Of a stretch of DNA of 60,000 nucleotides, positions 1 through 13,000 are shown piece by piece (positions within the stretch are counted from its first letter, which is position 1; each line of letters starts with the position of its first letter). The stretch covers positions 5,148,001-5,208,000 of the forward strand of contig OX442323.1 in NCBI GenBank assembly GCA_949358305.1. Reading direction: 5' to 3'. The DNA is from Strigamia acuminata (lineage: Eukaryota > Arthropoda > Chilopoda > Geophilomorpha > Linotaeniidae). The notes below the pieces were generated by a model that worked only from the letters and a program-made list of their open reading frames with translations, did not search any database and was not told the origin of the DNA. Made by a program: the position numbers and the translations under genes.

Positions 1-1057
1 CACAAGGAAATTAATTTCCGAACCCATTACCGCCCACTACACCATCTTTTAAAAAAATCAATCAAAAAATTTTAAAAAAATTAAAAAATTAAAAAAATTA
101 AAAAATTAAAAATTGAAAAAAAAAATAAAACGCAAAAATTATTTTGAAAAAAACGCCAATTTTTCTGAAATATATTTCCCCACAAACCCCAAAGCATAAA
201 AAAAAACGATCCCATCCGCCATCCTTCTTCCTAAAAGACGCAAAGATCTGACAAGACACACTTCATGACTCAGCATCAGAAAGGATTTTACCTGCCAAAA
301 GAGAACTGACCTCTAACCACTCACTCACCAAGATGAAGATACCTCTCCCTAAGTCTCTCTTTCCCACATTACACGCACACATATTTCTACATCAAGTGCT
401 AATGAATTTCCTTATCCATAAAATAAAGAAATATGCTCTCAAAACTGATTTACACCAGTGGTCACGTGCTCTAAGTGCTTGATTCTGCCATTCAACTTTA
501 AATGGGAGAAGTGCGAACCTTTCTGTACACTCTGTCTCATCCAAAAAGGTGGGGCGGCTTTCCCTCGTGACAAAGTGCTAGGTGTAACATGGCCACCTCT
601 CTTTTCTTACATTTTCTCCTTTTAAATTTTTTTTTTGTTTTAAAAAAATGAAAAAAAAAATTCATGATTTATTCATATTCTCTAACAATTTTTATCTCCA
701 CCTTTCGAAAAGCCAGCAACTGTTTTGGGTTATGGATTTCGATATGAATCCTATGAGAATCTCTCTGTATCGCGATAAAAATATAAATATGTTTGTTTTT
801 GTTTATACATTGCTCGAAATTATACTCGAGCTACTTGATTAAAGCTTTCTAGTTGGGAATGGATGGTAATAAAAAGCAGTTAATATTTTTATACATTTTT
901 TTTTCTGGGGCAATCAATAAACTCGCAATGGCGCCATCTATTGATCATATGAGAAAAAAAAATAAAGGCATTCTGCCAATATTTTATCTTTATAATTTTT
1001 CAAAAATCGAGAAAAAAAAATTTTTTTTTTTTTGAAAATCAAGAATAAAAATCAAAC
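1..1057. other. Caskin intron, cut by the left window edge
   Basis: This lies downstream of the SH3 exon that ends at 1058 on the minus strand, so it should be ckn intron. It is AT-rich with several homopolymer A and T runs. I see no further caskin exon in it; the short plus-strand reading frames at 648-842 and 853-1035 are low-complexity and unsupported. Confidence 0.6.
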
Positions 1058-4000
1058 CTGGTCGATCTAGAAGCACAACCACGTTAGCAGGAAAATATCC
1101 AGTTCTAGATGAATGTTCTTCACCAAAAATAACTCCTTTCCATCGTCCGTCTTCATTCTGTTGAAGTACCTACACAAAAAAAAATCAATTAAAACATCAT
1201 CACGCACTGAACACAAATTCAATTTTAAAAAATCCCATTAAACAAACATTAAAAATATTTTTTTTTATATAAAAAAAACACCCAAAATTCGACTTTCCTC
1301 TCCAACAAAAACACAAACAAAATATTCATCCATCAAAAGGCGACATTTATGACCCACACTTACAACCCCACATCCACATTACCATTCTGGATGACCACCC
1401 ACCTGAGATAATCGATATTAACACGAAAACAAATTGATTTTTCATTTTTTTCTCTTTTTTCTCGCTCTAATATTTGATATGGGACTTGTAATTCACCTCC
1501 TGCAGGCTCTAAAACCATTTCCCCCCATCACATCGATGATATTTCTCCAATACTGACGTCTTTGGGATATGGCAACAACAGCGAGAAAAATATATATAAA
1601 GCGAAGGAGGTTTTGCTTTAAATCATCGCCCGACTTGGATACGATATATTGGAAAGAAGTCTCACTATTCCCCCTCCATAATTCAATTGAATTCAGCACA
1701 TATCAGAGTTTGTTGACTTCCACACCCGTGACAGGCGTGATGTGAATTCGTGGAAATGCCACACCAATTCCCATGTATCCACGTTTGTGGACAGGGAATA
1801 ATAGTGATCATCCGCGATACCATTTCTGTCATTTTCCTCTTTCTCTCCAAGCTGAACTGATCAACCAAGTCCATTACAAAGACTTTCATTAAATGAGCGA
1901 TTATTGTGATTAGTTGATTATTGCTGATCATTTTCCAAAAAAAAAAAAAAAAAAAAAAACTTTTTCTTGTTATGTATATTCAAGAGAAGCAATTTCCAAT
2001 AACTACCCATACATAATGCCGAACACGTTCTGCACTTCATGGCCGCAGCATCCGCTGCCAAAGGCGCAGGAAATGGAGTAACTCCCCTTCACCCTCCTTA
2101 AAACCTCTAAAAAAAAATACAATGCTAACGAGACATGAAATTTGTTTTTATATTATATATAAAAAAAAAAAAAAAAAAAAAAAAATTCCTCGACGAAACC
2201 GCAAACTGGTAGAAACGCATCTAAATTCAACATTAAAGATAATGATAATCCATCATTCCAAAAACATGATGCAAGTTTTGACTACGTCCAATTAGTGCAG
2301 TGAATAACATCATGTTCCGGCGTACTTTACCATGCAAATGCGTCGTGATATATCACTCGAACCTAGCTGCAACCGCATATTGCAGCCAAATTTGCGATAT
2401 ATCGCACGGAATAATCATTTAGACACGGCCGACCAAACTGGTCGCTTGTCCCCATTAGTACGCAGCAGTTCAGCATTGTGTCTGCTGGTCAGTAATTGGT
2501 TAAGTGACCCCATCCTCGCTATGTAAAATATAGCTGCCACCCACCTTTAACTGGATACACTACACATTGTGCAAACGCAAGGCTGGATGCGTCCAAAAAG
2601 TCTTCTAAAATTTCTAGAAATGCGACCTTGGAAACAACGTGGCAACGTGCCTGTTGTCGTGGACGTTGCTAACCTAGAGCCTGGTAGAGTAGTTGTTGAA
2701 ACAACAAGGATCTCGTTTCCAAGAAAAGAAAAAATCATGTTGTTTTCTTATCTCACCGAAATGCTTCAATGGATTTTTGATCTGCTGCATTGTGTTTGCA
2801 GGAAGCGCATTAGCAGCCCAATGAGCAGTTTGCAGTGGCAGAGTACCCATAAGGCAAATTAGGGCTTTGGTACCTCAAAGAATAAGGACATCGGCCCTCC
2901 AGAAATTAACTTCTTGCGCTACTTTAAACTTGCTCAAACCTACAGTTCGCGCCCAGTATCTGAATGCTAAATTCGTACTGCGCATCCCATTCTGCGCAGA
3001 CGATTTTCTAATTCCAGTTGTTATTTAGCAGTATTAAGCCTAATATTAGGCCTAATAATGCTAAAATAAAGTAAATAAACAACAATAAACTAATCATTAA
3101 AAGTAATTCACACAGTATGACCAAAATATTGTTGTTTATTTACTTTATTTTAGCAGACAATACTAATTTCATTTTGACATATTGGCCCTATTATATACAT
3201 TATTTTTAATACCAACGTTAAATGTAAACGTACAAATTTATAATTCCCGCCAAAAAAGTAAATACGAGATGTCAGTTGTCCGCCATTTGTCCGCAAAAAT
3301 TTTAACATTGCGACGACAGACGGTGCCTACTTCACATTTGCACCGGACATTCCAAAAAATGGCGGACGGGAAATCCCGTAGTTAAACTTCCTAGCTTAAT
3401 CTTTTGTTCAAACGGTGCATTTACCCACACAAAGGCTCCGATTTATCGCCCAATGAGCCTAAAACCGAAACTTTTCTATCTAAAATTTTATTTTCACGTT
3501 CAAACCTTCATCCAGCACCGGGGGCCCCCAAAGTGCCCGTGTCTAGAACCTCCAATTTACATGTTGTGACAAATAAATTATTTCACACCATTGCTTCATC
3601 TAAATTCCCAAAACAAACCGGCAAGCACGTCGCTTCGAAACAAGCCGCAAACCTTTAAAGAATAACCCGTAACAATGAATAAACAATTCTTGTATAAACA
3701 CAAGCGAAACTCGCGTATAATTCGCATCAAACCATCAACCGTAATTTGACAAGCAAAAGCGCGCCATTATCACGATTAGGACACTCGCATTGTTACGGGA
3801 ACAAGAGTAGCCAGTTTTCCAATAGCAAGCATCGATTAAACGGAGGAGGTGATGACTTTTGTTCATCAATAGAAAGAGGAACATGATGCATCTGAGGCGC
3901 GAGGGCTAAGCCATTATTCACCGCCCTATCGCTCCATTATCAGCGCTAGACTAATTCCCAGCTACTTAATCAGTGCCCGTTGGCCCGGCTGGGCTGATTC

Positions 4001-7000
4001 CATAGGCAGCTCCTCCTCGCGCTGAATTATCGGCTAGAGGCAGAGAGAGCACTGTCACAAGTCTGCCAAAAGGCATCACAAACTCCTCTCTTGCTCTAAT
4101 CACGTGCACAACGGCTTGCCAACATTATCTCCTCCTAAACAGCGTCCAACATCCACCGAATTACCGCTGACCAATTAACTGTCTGCTTTTAAAAGGCGGC
4201 CTCCTGTACGGTATCTTTACCGTACTCTTCTCGCCATTTTTTCCGCTTCCCGAGTGGGTATGGGAAATTAAGTCTTATCGAGATTACGACTTAATTAAAG
4301 GTGATGTGATTCAAGTTGGTAAACAACACGAGTGGGAAGTCTTTGATGCTCAAGTATTTGGTAGTTGGAGATGAAGAATTTTTATTTTAGAAATAATTGT
4401 GTGTGTTTAAGTAATGCATGTTGTAAGTGTAGTCGTAAGTGGAATAATTTAACACTTGGCTGCATTCAGGAATTTTAAAGGTTTTGAATTTTTTTTTGTT
4501 TTGTAGTCGTACTCGGATTCCTCTCCGATATAGATATTGCATGTCGTTCCTCCGCTTGGATTTCTATCCTGAAATTGAAGATATCGCCCGATATCTCGAA
4601 ATTCAAACACTAAATTCCATTTTTTGCACACAAAAACACATAAATCTAAAATTGTTTATTGTGTAAAAGGTACGTAGTGCAATTACCTGTCATTTCAGGT
4701 TCGAAAGGGTTTTTAATCATTTACTATGTTTACATGTACTCACAAGGGAAGCACATGTATAAGACACTCACAGATTGTTGTAATATTAAACATGGAGAAT
4801 TGTTATATCATGCTGAATGAGACCCTAAAATAATTTCATTCCATAAACAGCCAACAATGCAAACAATGAGCTGAAAGTTGGCACTATTTTGTCTACCTCG
4901 TACAACTGGAATTTAGTTTTCCGAATAAGTCCGTCTTTTCTGGAAAACTGCTTTGTTTACACGATCAGTTTTCCAAAAAAGTAACATTCGTATTTTCACT
5001 TTTCTAGATAAGTGAGTACATGTAAACATGGTAATTGTTTCGATGCCAGAGCTAATAGGAGTGGTTGCCAATTAACTTAATCGCATCTGCCCGCAACTCC
5101 TCTGTGCGTACAAAAACCAAACGCAAATTCCTCTTTTCGATTTCATCCTCCACGAACATAAACTTTCGATCAACGAAATTAGTTTACAAGTAGTAACGTT
5201 TTGAAAACATCCACAGTTTCAGCGCACACCTCTGTATCATTTCTAAAAATCATACATTTGTTGCGTTTCAGACTTAACCCTAATTTCCGTCCCAACGGGA
5301 TCAATATCCCACAGTGTTCCCGCATCTAACTCATGTTAAAATTAAGGTTCAAAGTGGCTTGACTGGCCCTGTATCTTTAAAATGATCAATTTGCCAAGTC
5401 AGTGTGTCTAGAACAGCTGTTTGTTACCCCGCTTCCACTCCCACCCCTTTGACCGCACCAATTGACTTATTTCATTTAGAATGAAGAAGCACCCGGTCCA
5501 AAGACACCTCACCAATGCTCTCTCCTTTCTCCAACGACCTTTACTCCGACGGAATATGAAATTTGTTGCTCCGCATGGAAATAAAGTGCAACTGTGGTTG
5601 CGCAGCAGGAACAATGTATTGCGGGGAAGCCAAATTAACAACAGGCGGTGCTTCGCGGCAGATCGAAGTGGGGAAACAAATCGATGGCCAATTAAGACTA
5701 AATAACAAGTCTGAACCTCAGTCAGCGCTCATCCATCTGAGTACTTAATCCCCAATGCTCCGTCTTATAGATTAAGAAGTTTCAAACAAGAAATACACAG
5801 GAAAGATTTCAACTCACCGAGATGAACTCTCCTTCGCCAAACGATAATCCGTGGGGATCAGCGGGATTGTGATAGTTGGTTATGGCTCTCGCCTGGACTG
5901 CATTAATGGCCTCTGCAAAGAAAGAAACACATTAGCCAGCGTAATTCGTGTTTAACCCTTTTATGGAATCTTTAAAAAATAAAAATTATTGTCGGTTTGC
6001 TTTCTCCGCGTGACTGTAAAATGGAAATGCAATTTATTAGCGTAAATTATGTCGAGTTAAGTGCGAAATACAAAGCAAACTTGCTTTTCTCACACTTTTG
6101 TGAAATAATGAGCTTGAATTATGACGAAAGTTGGTTGAAGTTTTGAGAGAAAAAGTGTTTTTGATCGTTAATAAAAGCGCAATTAGTTCGGAAAAAAATT
6201 CGTCGTCGTTTTCGGAATAACAAAAACAAATCAAAAACGAGTTAAAAATCGCGAAATGTCAAATTGGTTGAAAAATGTCTTCAACTTTTAAATTAGTCAC
6301 GTGAGACGCATACAAAAATTAACAGCTCATTAAATCACTCTGAAATCCTTAATAAAAAATTAAAGTTCATCAACCTTGCATTAAAAAATTTTTAAAAAAA
6401 TATTAACGATTTTATCACTTTTTTTATCGAAATAAAAAACAAAAAAAAAAAAAATAATTAAAAATCATTTTTTCATCTTCCTTTCCTCCCATTCCCAAAA
6501 GAATAACATTTCTGTTGAGAAATATTTCATGCGCAAATGAAAAACGCCGACAAAACTCCTCTAACTGCAACCCTCGAGCCTCCAAAGGTATGTAAGCTAC
6601 CCATAAAAAAATTCTTGCATAAAACACCGCAAAATTCGCCATGACATCACCATCACCATCACCATTTCGAAACGAGTTGCAGGTGCAGGTTATCTATCAC
6701 CCTTCCCACCGAAACCAGACAATTTTCACCTCAAATTACAACGTTGACAGCCATCAATTCATAATTACACTCCGATCCGAGCAAACGCGCGCCTTTAATT
6801 CCAAAAATTACAATCGAAACGAGACGAGACGAAACCCAAACACATTTAAAACAATTTCACGTTTCAATCGAGCGTGTACCCAATCGCCGACCCTCGAATA
6901 CCATGGGAAACTTAAAGCAAGTCATCTAACCAAATAAACCCATGCACCACAAACAAAGAAAGAAAAAAAAAAAGAACTCTTTAAGCGTTGCTAATCTTGC

Positions 7001-10000
7001 ACTGCACAATTCCCGTTTGCAATCACCAGCTGCCCAATTTCCGAATCCACTTGCACTTCAATCCCACAGTGTTAATTTCGAGAAAACCGACTCGAATTAT
7101 GCACTTGTCTCGCCCCAACCCGACCATCCACACCGGAACAATTAAGAGAAAAAGAAGCGCATCCAAATACTGCATTCGCACGTACTCCCCCCTTATTGAT
7201 TCGCATTTGATGAGTCAGGAGAGAATACGATAAATTGAAGTCACTACTCGCTATACTTAGACGTCGGGCTAAATATGAACAAAGTAAGTCACTTTGCCGC
7301 CGATAAATAATCTTTCCTTCGTTTTATTTTTAGTGCGCTTGATGGGGGCCCGTGTGCTTCAGAAAATGTTAAAATGTATTGCTTTTCAATGCATTGTATC
7401 TAAATTGATCATTTCCCTCTGGTGTTGGTAACAATACCGGAAGTTAGAACTAGGACGATCAGTACAGGATTTCACATCCGCCATTTTTTTTTAAATCCAA
7501 GTTGTCCCGCATTGTTAAAACTTTTTGCGGGCAAATGGCGGTCAACCGATATCCCGCATTTACATTTTTGGCGGACGTTATAACTGTAGTTCAGTTTTAT
7601 TTAACGTTTGATTTAAAAATGATGCCTGAAAATAATTTATTGTATTTTTAGATATTAGAGAGTTTGCGGGATGCATTTTTCCCTTACAGTTAAAGACTAT
7701 ACGGTATAAAAATAGTGTAAGGGAAAAATGATAAATTAAGTTTTTGCGGGCTGCACTTTTCCCATATCACTACACTATTTCAGCCAACTACTGACAGTTA
7801 GTAATTTTGGGCCTAAAAATTCAATTTGGGGGCGTAAATGTGCAAATTTCTGCATAAAATTCCATTATTATGCCTATAAAGTATAGTTTTGGGCCTAAAA
7901 TTCAATTTTGGGCCTCACTTATCATTCAATCTACATACCTATGACTGATGTGTTTGATCGGGACAACAAAATAATCGCCATTTGCAATGGGCGGAGCTAA
8001 CAATATAGTGTTCTCAATTCTGATTGGCTGCGCTATATTTTAATTTAGTGTTGAAAACGATACACTAAAGATTTTTCCCTTACGATATGGCACTAAAATA
8101 GTGTATCGTAGAGCAAAATAAGGGAAAAATGCATCCCGCAAACTCTCTAATATTTTTAAATCAAATGTTAAATAAAATTGAACTACAGTTATAACGTTCG
8201 CCAAAAATGTAAATCCGAGATGTCAGTTGTCCGCCATTTGCCCGCAAAATAACGTCATTTTGCACCGTTTCGGCCGGATGGCGCCACAAACACAAGACAG
8301 AATCGCATCACAGTCTAACATTTAAATTGCGCTAGATGTGAAGTCCTGTAGGTTACTCAGTAAATGTTTAGCAGCCTGTGTTTCAAGTGAGTGTGTAAAA
8401 ACAAACTTTAAAAAATGTTCTGGGCATGCTCAGTAACATATCCACGCTTAAGTACTTAAACTTCTTTTCTGATTCCCCTTAATATATTTCTTAACCACAT
8501 AGGATAGCAGGGAAAAATGTATTCGCGCAAAACCCAATGCATTTCAAAATACGTGGCAATTCATAATTTCAATGTATTTTTGGGTCATACGAGGGTGCGA
8601 TTTATTTTTTTTCTTCTTTGCTGTTTTGCTCCATCATTACTTAATTACATCCCTCAGTTCCTCCTGTCTAACTGCAAAAGATTACACGTTTCGTGATTAA
8701 GAGAAAAAGAAGTGGCCACGCCCGGTTTGGGTGGAGGAAGGATGAACAGCTGATAATTCTCATTATTTATTATTATCATTATTTGTCCATTTTGCATTAA
8801 ATTTTTATATATTTTTTTAAAAATATTTTTTATATTCCAGAGCAAAAAAAGAGAGCAATGGAGAAACAGCTGCAAACTAGAGGTTTAAAGTTAATAAAAA
8901 AAAAAATTTTCTACCACAAAAAAGAATGGGGGTGTAGAAGTTAAGTCTGAGTTGCACAGCATCCCGCCAGATGGTGTTGGTTCGAAACGTTTTACAAGTT
9001 TAAAAGTCACGTTTGTTGTTGCTTTCCAGAGCGATTTATGCACTTGTTAGTGACGTATAAATCACGCAACAAGAGTCTGCTGAGTTTCTTCGCACTGCAA
9101 ACACCTTTGGCTGGTTCGTGTCTATCAAGAATAGGATCCACAGACGCACAAACAAACAAAAATAGAAACAAAAACGAAAAACCCAACGCAATAACAACAA
9201 ATCAAAAGAAGAATAAAATTTAAAAAAAAACCAAAAAAAAAAAAAAAAAAGTCAAATCAATTGCCTAACGAACACCATCAACATCCAGCTCCTCCATCTG
9301 CATGTTAGACACATCTATTTCGGGCTCACAAGAGCAGGGGGACTGACATTCAGCACGTGGCGAGGGTATAATTTACGATCTCCAATGTCTCCCCCCCGAA
9401 GCAAAGAAGATTATTCCTGACTACAGTTCCGAGAAACCTCCAATTGCATACATTGAGTATTCGCTCAGCCACTAAATACACGCTAAAGCTGAGAAATTGT
9501 ATTTCCAGGTAGAGAATTAAATCAATTCAGTATCCAACTTACAAGGCCCACTATTACTGTAATTAAATTTCATACAACCTTAGGTAGGGTATCGATTGAC
9601 CACCTCTGCTTGTTAGACTGGCGATAACTTGAGGTGGTTTCAATTCTTGTTTACAAAGTTGTAATTCAGTAATTTGCAATAGAAGAAGCAATTTGTGCGC
9701 CCAAATTGAGGCAAAATAGACAACAGAATTGATTTTCTTACAGGAAGGTTATTGGAAAGTTGTTTATTTACAATAATTGTAAATTTACACTGGGTGGTTC
9801 GGAAATAGAAACGCATCTCAAAGACAGGGCAAAACAAACACGTTTTAGATGGTTTCTAATTTCAAATTGCCAGCTAATTAAATTACATACAAATTCCTCA
9901 GTTTTATTAAACTGTCAGTATCGTTTACTACGTTTACAGGTGAAAATTCGGATTTTATTTACACGACGTTAGTTTTCTGGTAAACTTGACGTCATGTGTG

Positions 10001-13000
10001 AATTATCCATAATGCATTTTGATTATCTGGAACAACAAAATGGTTGGCGATCTATTTCAGACCCTAAACAAATCAAATTTAACTCATGGAATTTCTCCCA
10101 AAAGCAAAAAGCGTTAAAATTTGTTATATAAAAAAGGAATATATCATTTTTGTTTATAATTGGTGCAATTTTTAATAAGGGGTACGAAATATTACGGTCA
10201 GTACTGCACTTTTACGTATGCACAGGTGTTTACATGTAGTTTTCAATGCGCAAAACGCCCAAAATCAACCTCGTAAAACTCGAATTTAGTTTTCCGAATA
10301 AGTCTGTCTTGTCTGGAAATCTGGTTCGTTTACATGATCAGTTTTCCAGAAAAGTATTTTTCAGATTTTTAGTTTTCTAGATAACTGAGTACATGTAAAC
10401 ATGGTAATTGTTTCATTATTGTTGTCAGCAAAAATTGAACACTGTTTCAACCCAATAACACAATTTTTATATATCACAGTTAAGTCAACTTGAAAATACA
10501 AAATTTCCACAGGTCGAGGCACTTTTTTCAATGGAGAATTGACGATTTTAATGATTTCAATGATTTTTCCAGTTAAAATCAACCCAAAAACACTCAATTT
10601 GTGAAATTATTGCCGTCTTGTGACAACACTAAGCAAGAAGAGCCTTCCCCTAAGAAAAATTGCTATTTTCAAAAACCTTTCAACCCCGTTTCATCAAAAG
10701 ACAGAAAAAAAGCAGCAAATTTGTTACCTCGGAATAAAAAGGAAATTAAGAAGCGTGAATCCTTTTCACTGAACGGAAACTCAAGAGAAAAAGTGTAAGA
10801 GTGATGGAGGTTTAATGAAGCAACGTGTTTGCTGCTCGCACACAAGAAACGCAGTATAAAAAAGAAAAAAAAAAAAGAAAAAAAAAAAAAGGAACGTTTT
10901 ATGCAGTTTACTGAATATCAATAAGCGAGATAAAAATGAGAAAACCGGCGCAAACATCCAATAGCTTACACCCATCGATGTCGATCGAAAGTCATAACGT
11001 GGGCAAAGGAAGAGGAAGTTGCACAAGGAGCTCGCCCGCCAACATCCAACATTCATGTCTGCTTCTTGTATAGACCAGCAAGAGACCAATCTACAAGCAG
11101 GTCCACCCTTGAGAAAGATTAGCCTCAACGTATCTATAAATTATGTGGCGCGGATAGTTTGTGTATCCATTATATAGATGTATCTTTACACTTTTATTAC
11201 GCCCATCAAAAACGCGTATCGTAAAGAAAAGCGAAGTTGTGAAATAGACAACGGGCGGAGAAAAAATAAGGTCGGAATGATTTTCGAGCGATTTATTTTT
11301 ATTTTGATAAAACGAAAGGAAAATATAATTCAGCTTGATTCCACATTTGGCATGTTTTCAACTCCAATTTAGACTTTTCCTTCAAAGGCAAATCGAAATT
11401 TCCGAGCCAATCCTTGTCGGGGGTCGGCGGCGAGCATCAAATCCCGCAAACTGCTGCAAATACGCAACAAGAGTACAAGACAAAGCGCGAGTCGCGAGAG
11501 ATAAACAAACTTTTGATTAATTCTCACTTTCTTTGTGGTGTGCTACTCGTTATATTCCTCATCTGCGCTTTCATTTCCCCCGCATTTAAACCGTTTTCAT
11601 TAAAACACTACGGCGAACTCATTACATTTGTTTCTTGAAATATGCCACGCGTTGGTTTACTTAATATTACGCCCGAACAAAACAAAACCCCGTATTAAAA
11701 CCACTAAATCCTTTAATTTTGCTTTCTTTCTCAACAGGTAATAATGTCGGCAATTACTTGACCTTATTGCAATGTTAGAATTTAATTTTTGCAATTTTTT
11801 TTTTATTTTTATAAAAATATTTAAAAAAAAAAAATTGATTTCTTTTGTCAAATGCAATCGATGAATGTTTGGAATTGATTTTCCTCTCGCTCGTCTTTTT
11901 CCAGCTTAATGCTCTTCCTATCGTGGAAAGGATGCAACGCACCTTCTTGAAATTCAACTAAAACTCGACAAGTATACGACTTGTTCATACTTTGCGACAA
12001 TCTGTTGCCTGAGATAGGTTGAAAATCCCACGAGAACAAAGCTTATTAAAGGCTATTTAATTTCAATTCCACTTATACTTCACCAATAAAAATAAATCCG
12101 AAAATTATTTAAAAAAAATTATTTACAACCAATATTTGAATTTCCAAAAACAAAAAAAAAAAAAATTTGTTTTTACTTTTTTTCTCTTATTTGTATTTGA
12201 TTTCGCGATACGAAAACAAGCGAGTCGATTGGACAAGTGCACATGGGCACAACAAACCCTCAAGAGCATTTCCCAGTCAAAAGAGAAAGACAAGTCACTG
12301 CCTTGTATTCAGTCCGCAATAACGATTATTGGTTCGCTTGTGCCATTTGCATGAAGCTCAGATTTGCATCTCTGAGCGCCACTAACTGCACCGACTTTGA
12401 AGCCGATGCGTTATGTATATAATCAAATTTATACATTCATTTATTTCCCAACGAATGTCAATATATTGTTACACATGTGATACACACAACAAACCTGAAT
12501 CAAATTTTCCCCAAATAAAAAAAACCATCAATTCTCCTCCGAATAAACATTTTCGCACCTAATTGATGTCATTCGTGACACCAAAACAAACACTTAACCC
12601 AAACAAAATATCCGCACCTCATTTAATTAAGTGAAAAAAAAGAAAAAAAGAAAAAAAATAAAACTTTTTTCTTCTTCTTACTTACACTTAATTCCGGGCC
12701 CAATTAACTCGATTTTAAGACCTCCCACGGAATTGCAAGCACAAATTAAATCCCTTTCCCAGCATTGCCGCACAAAGTGCCATCAACCTCTCGAAAAATA
12801 TGACCCAATATTGCAAATCTCGGATTTATTTCACGCCAAAAAAGAAAAAAAAAATTCATCGGTTCCTCAAACATACTTCGAGCTTCAAAGTAAACACCAA
12901 TACGAGAAAATTGAAGGAAGAAAAAAAAAAAAACATTTTTCCTCCTTTCAGGCAGTCACTCACCCTAATATCACGAGAAGGCTGCAGGAAAGCCGCTGTC

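Larger units (their letters stand above)
1170..5817 (-). other. Caskin intron between the two SH3 exons
   Basis: The two flanking exons join in phase 0 inside the SH3 domain, so no coding exon is expected here. The stretch holds homopolymer runs (1939-1960, 2161-2185), a hairpin repeat near 3.0-3.4 kb and a 304-bp inverted-repeat element at 4.7-5.0 kb. The segment at about 3650-4300 is less AT-rich and lacks obvious repeats. I see no gene in it. Confidence 0.6.

Noticed and set aside
2569-2862. 97-codon plus-strand frame
   Set aside because: No recognisable domain; it overlaps inverted-repeat sequence (TTGGAAACAACG mirrored nearby) and lies in a caskin intron.
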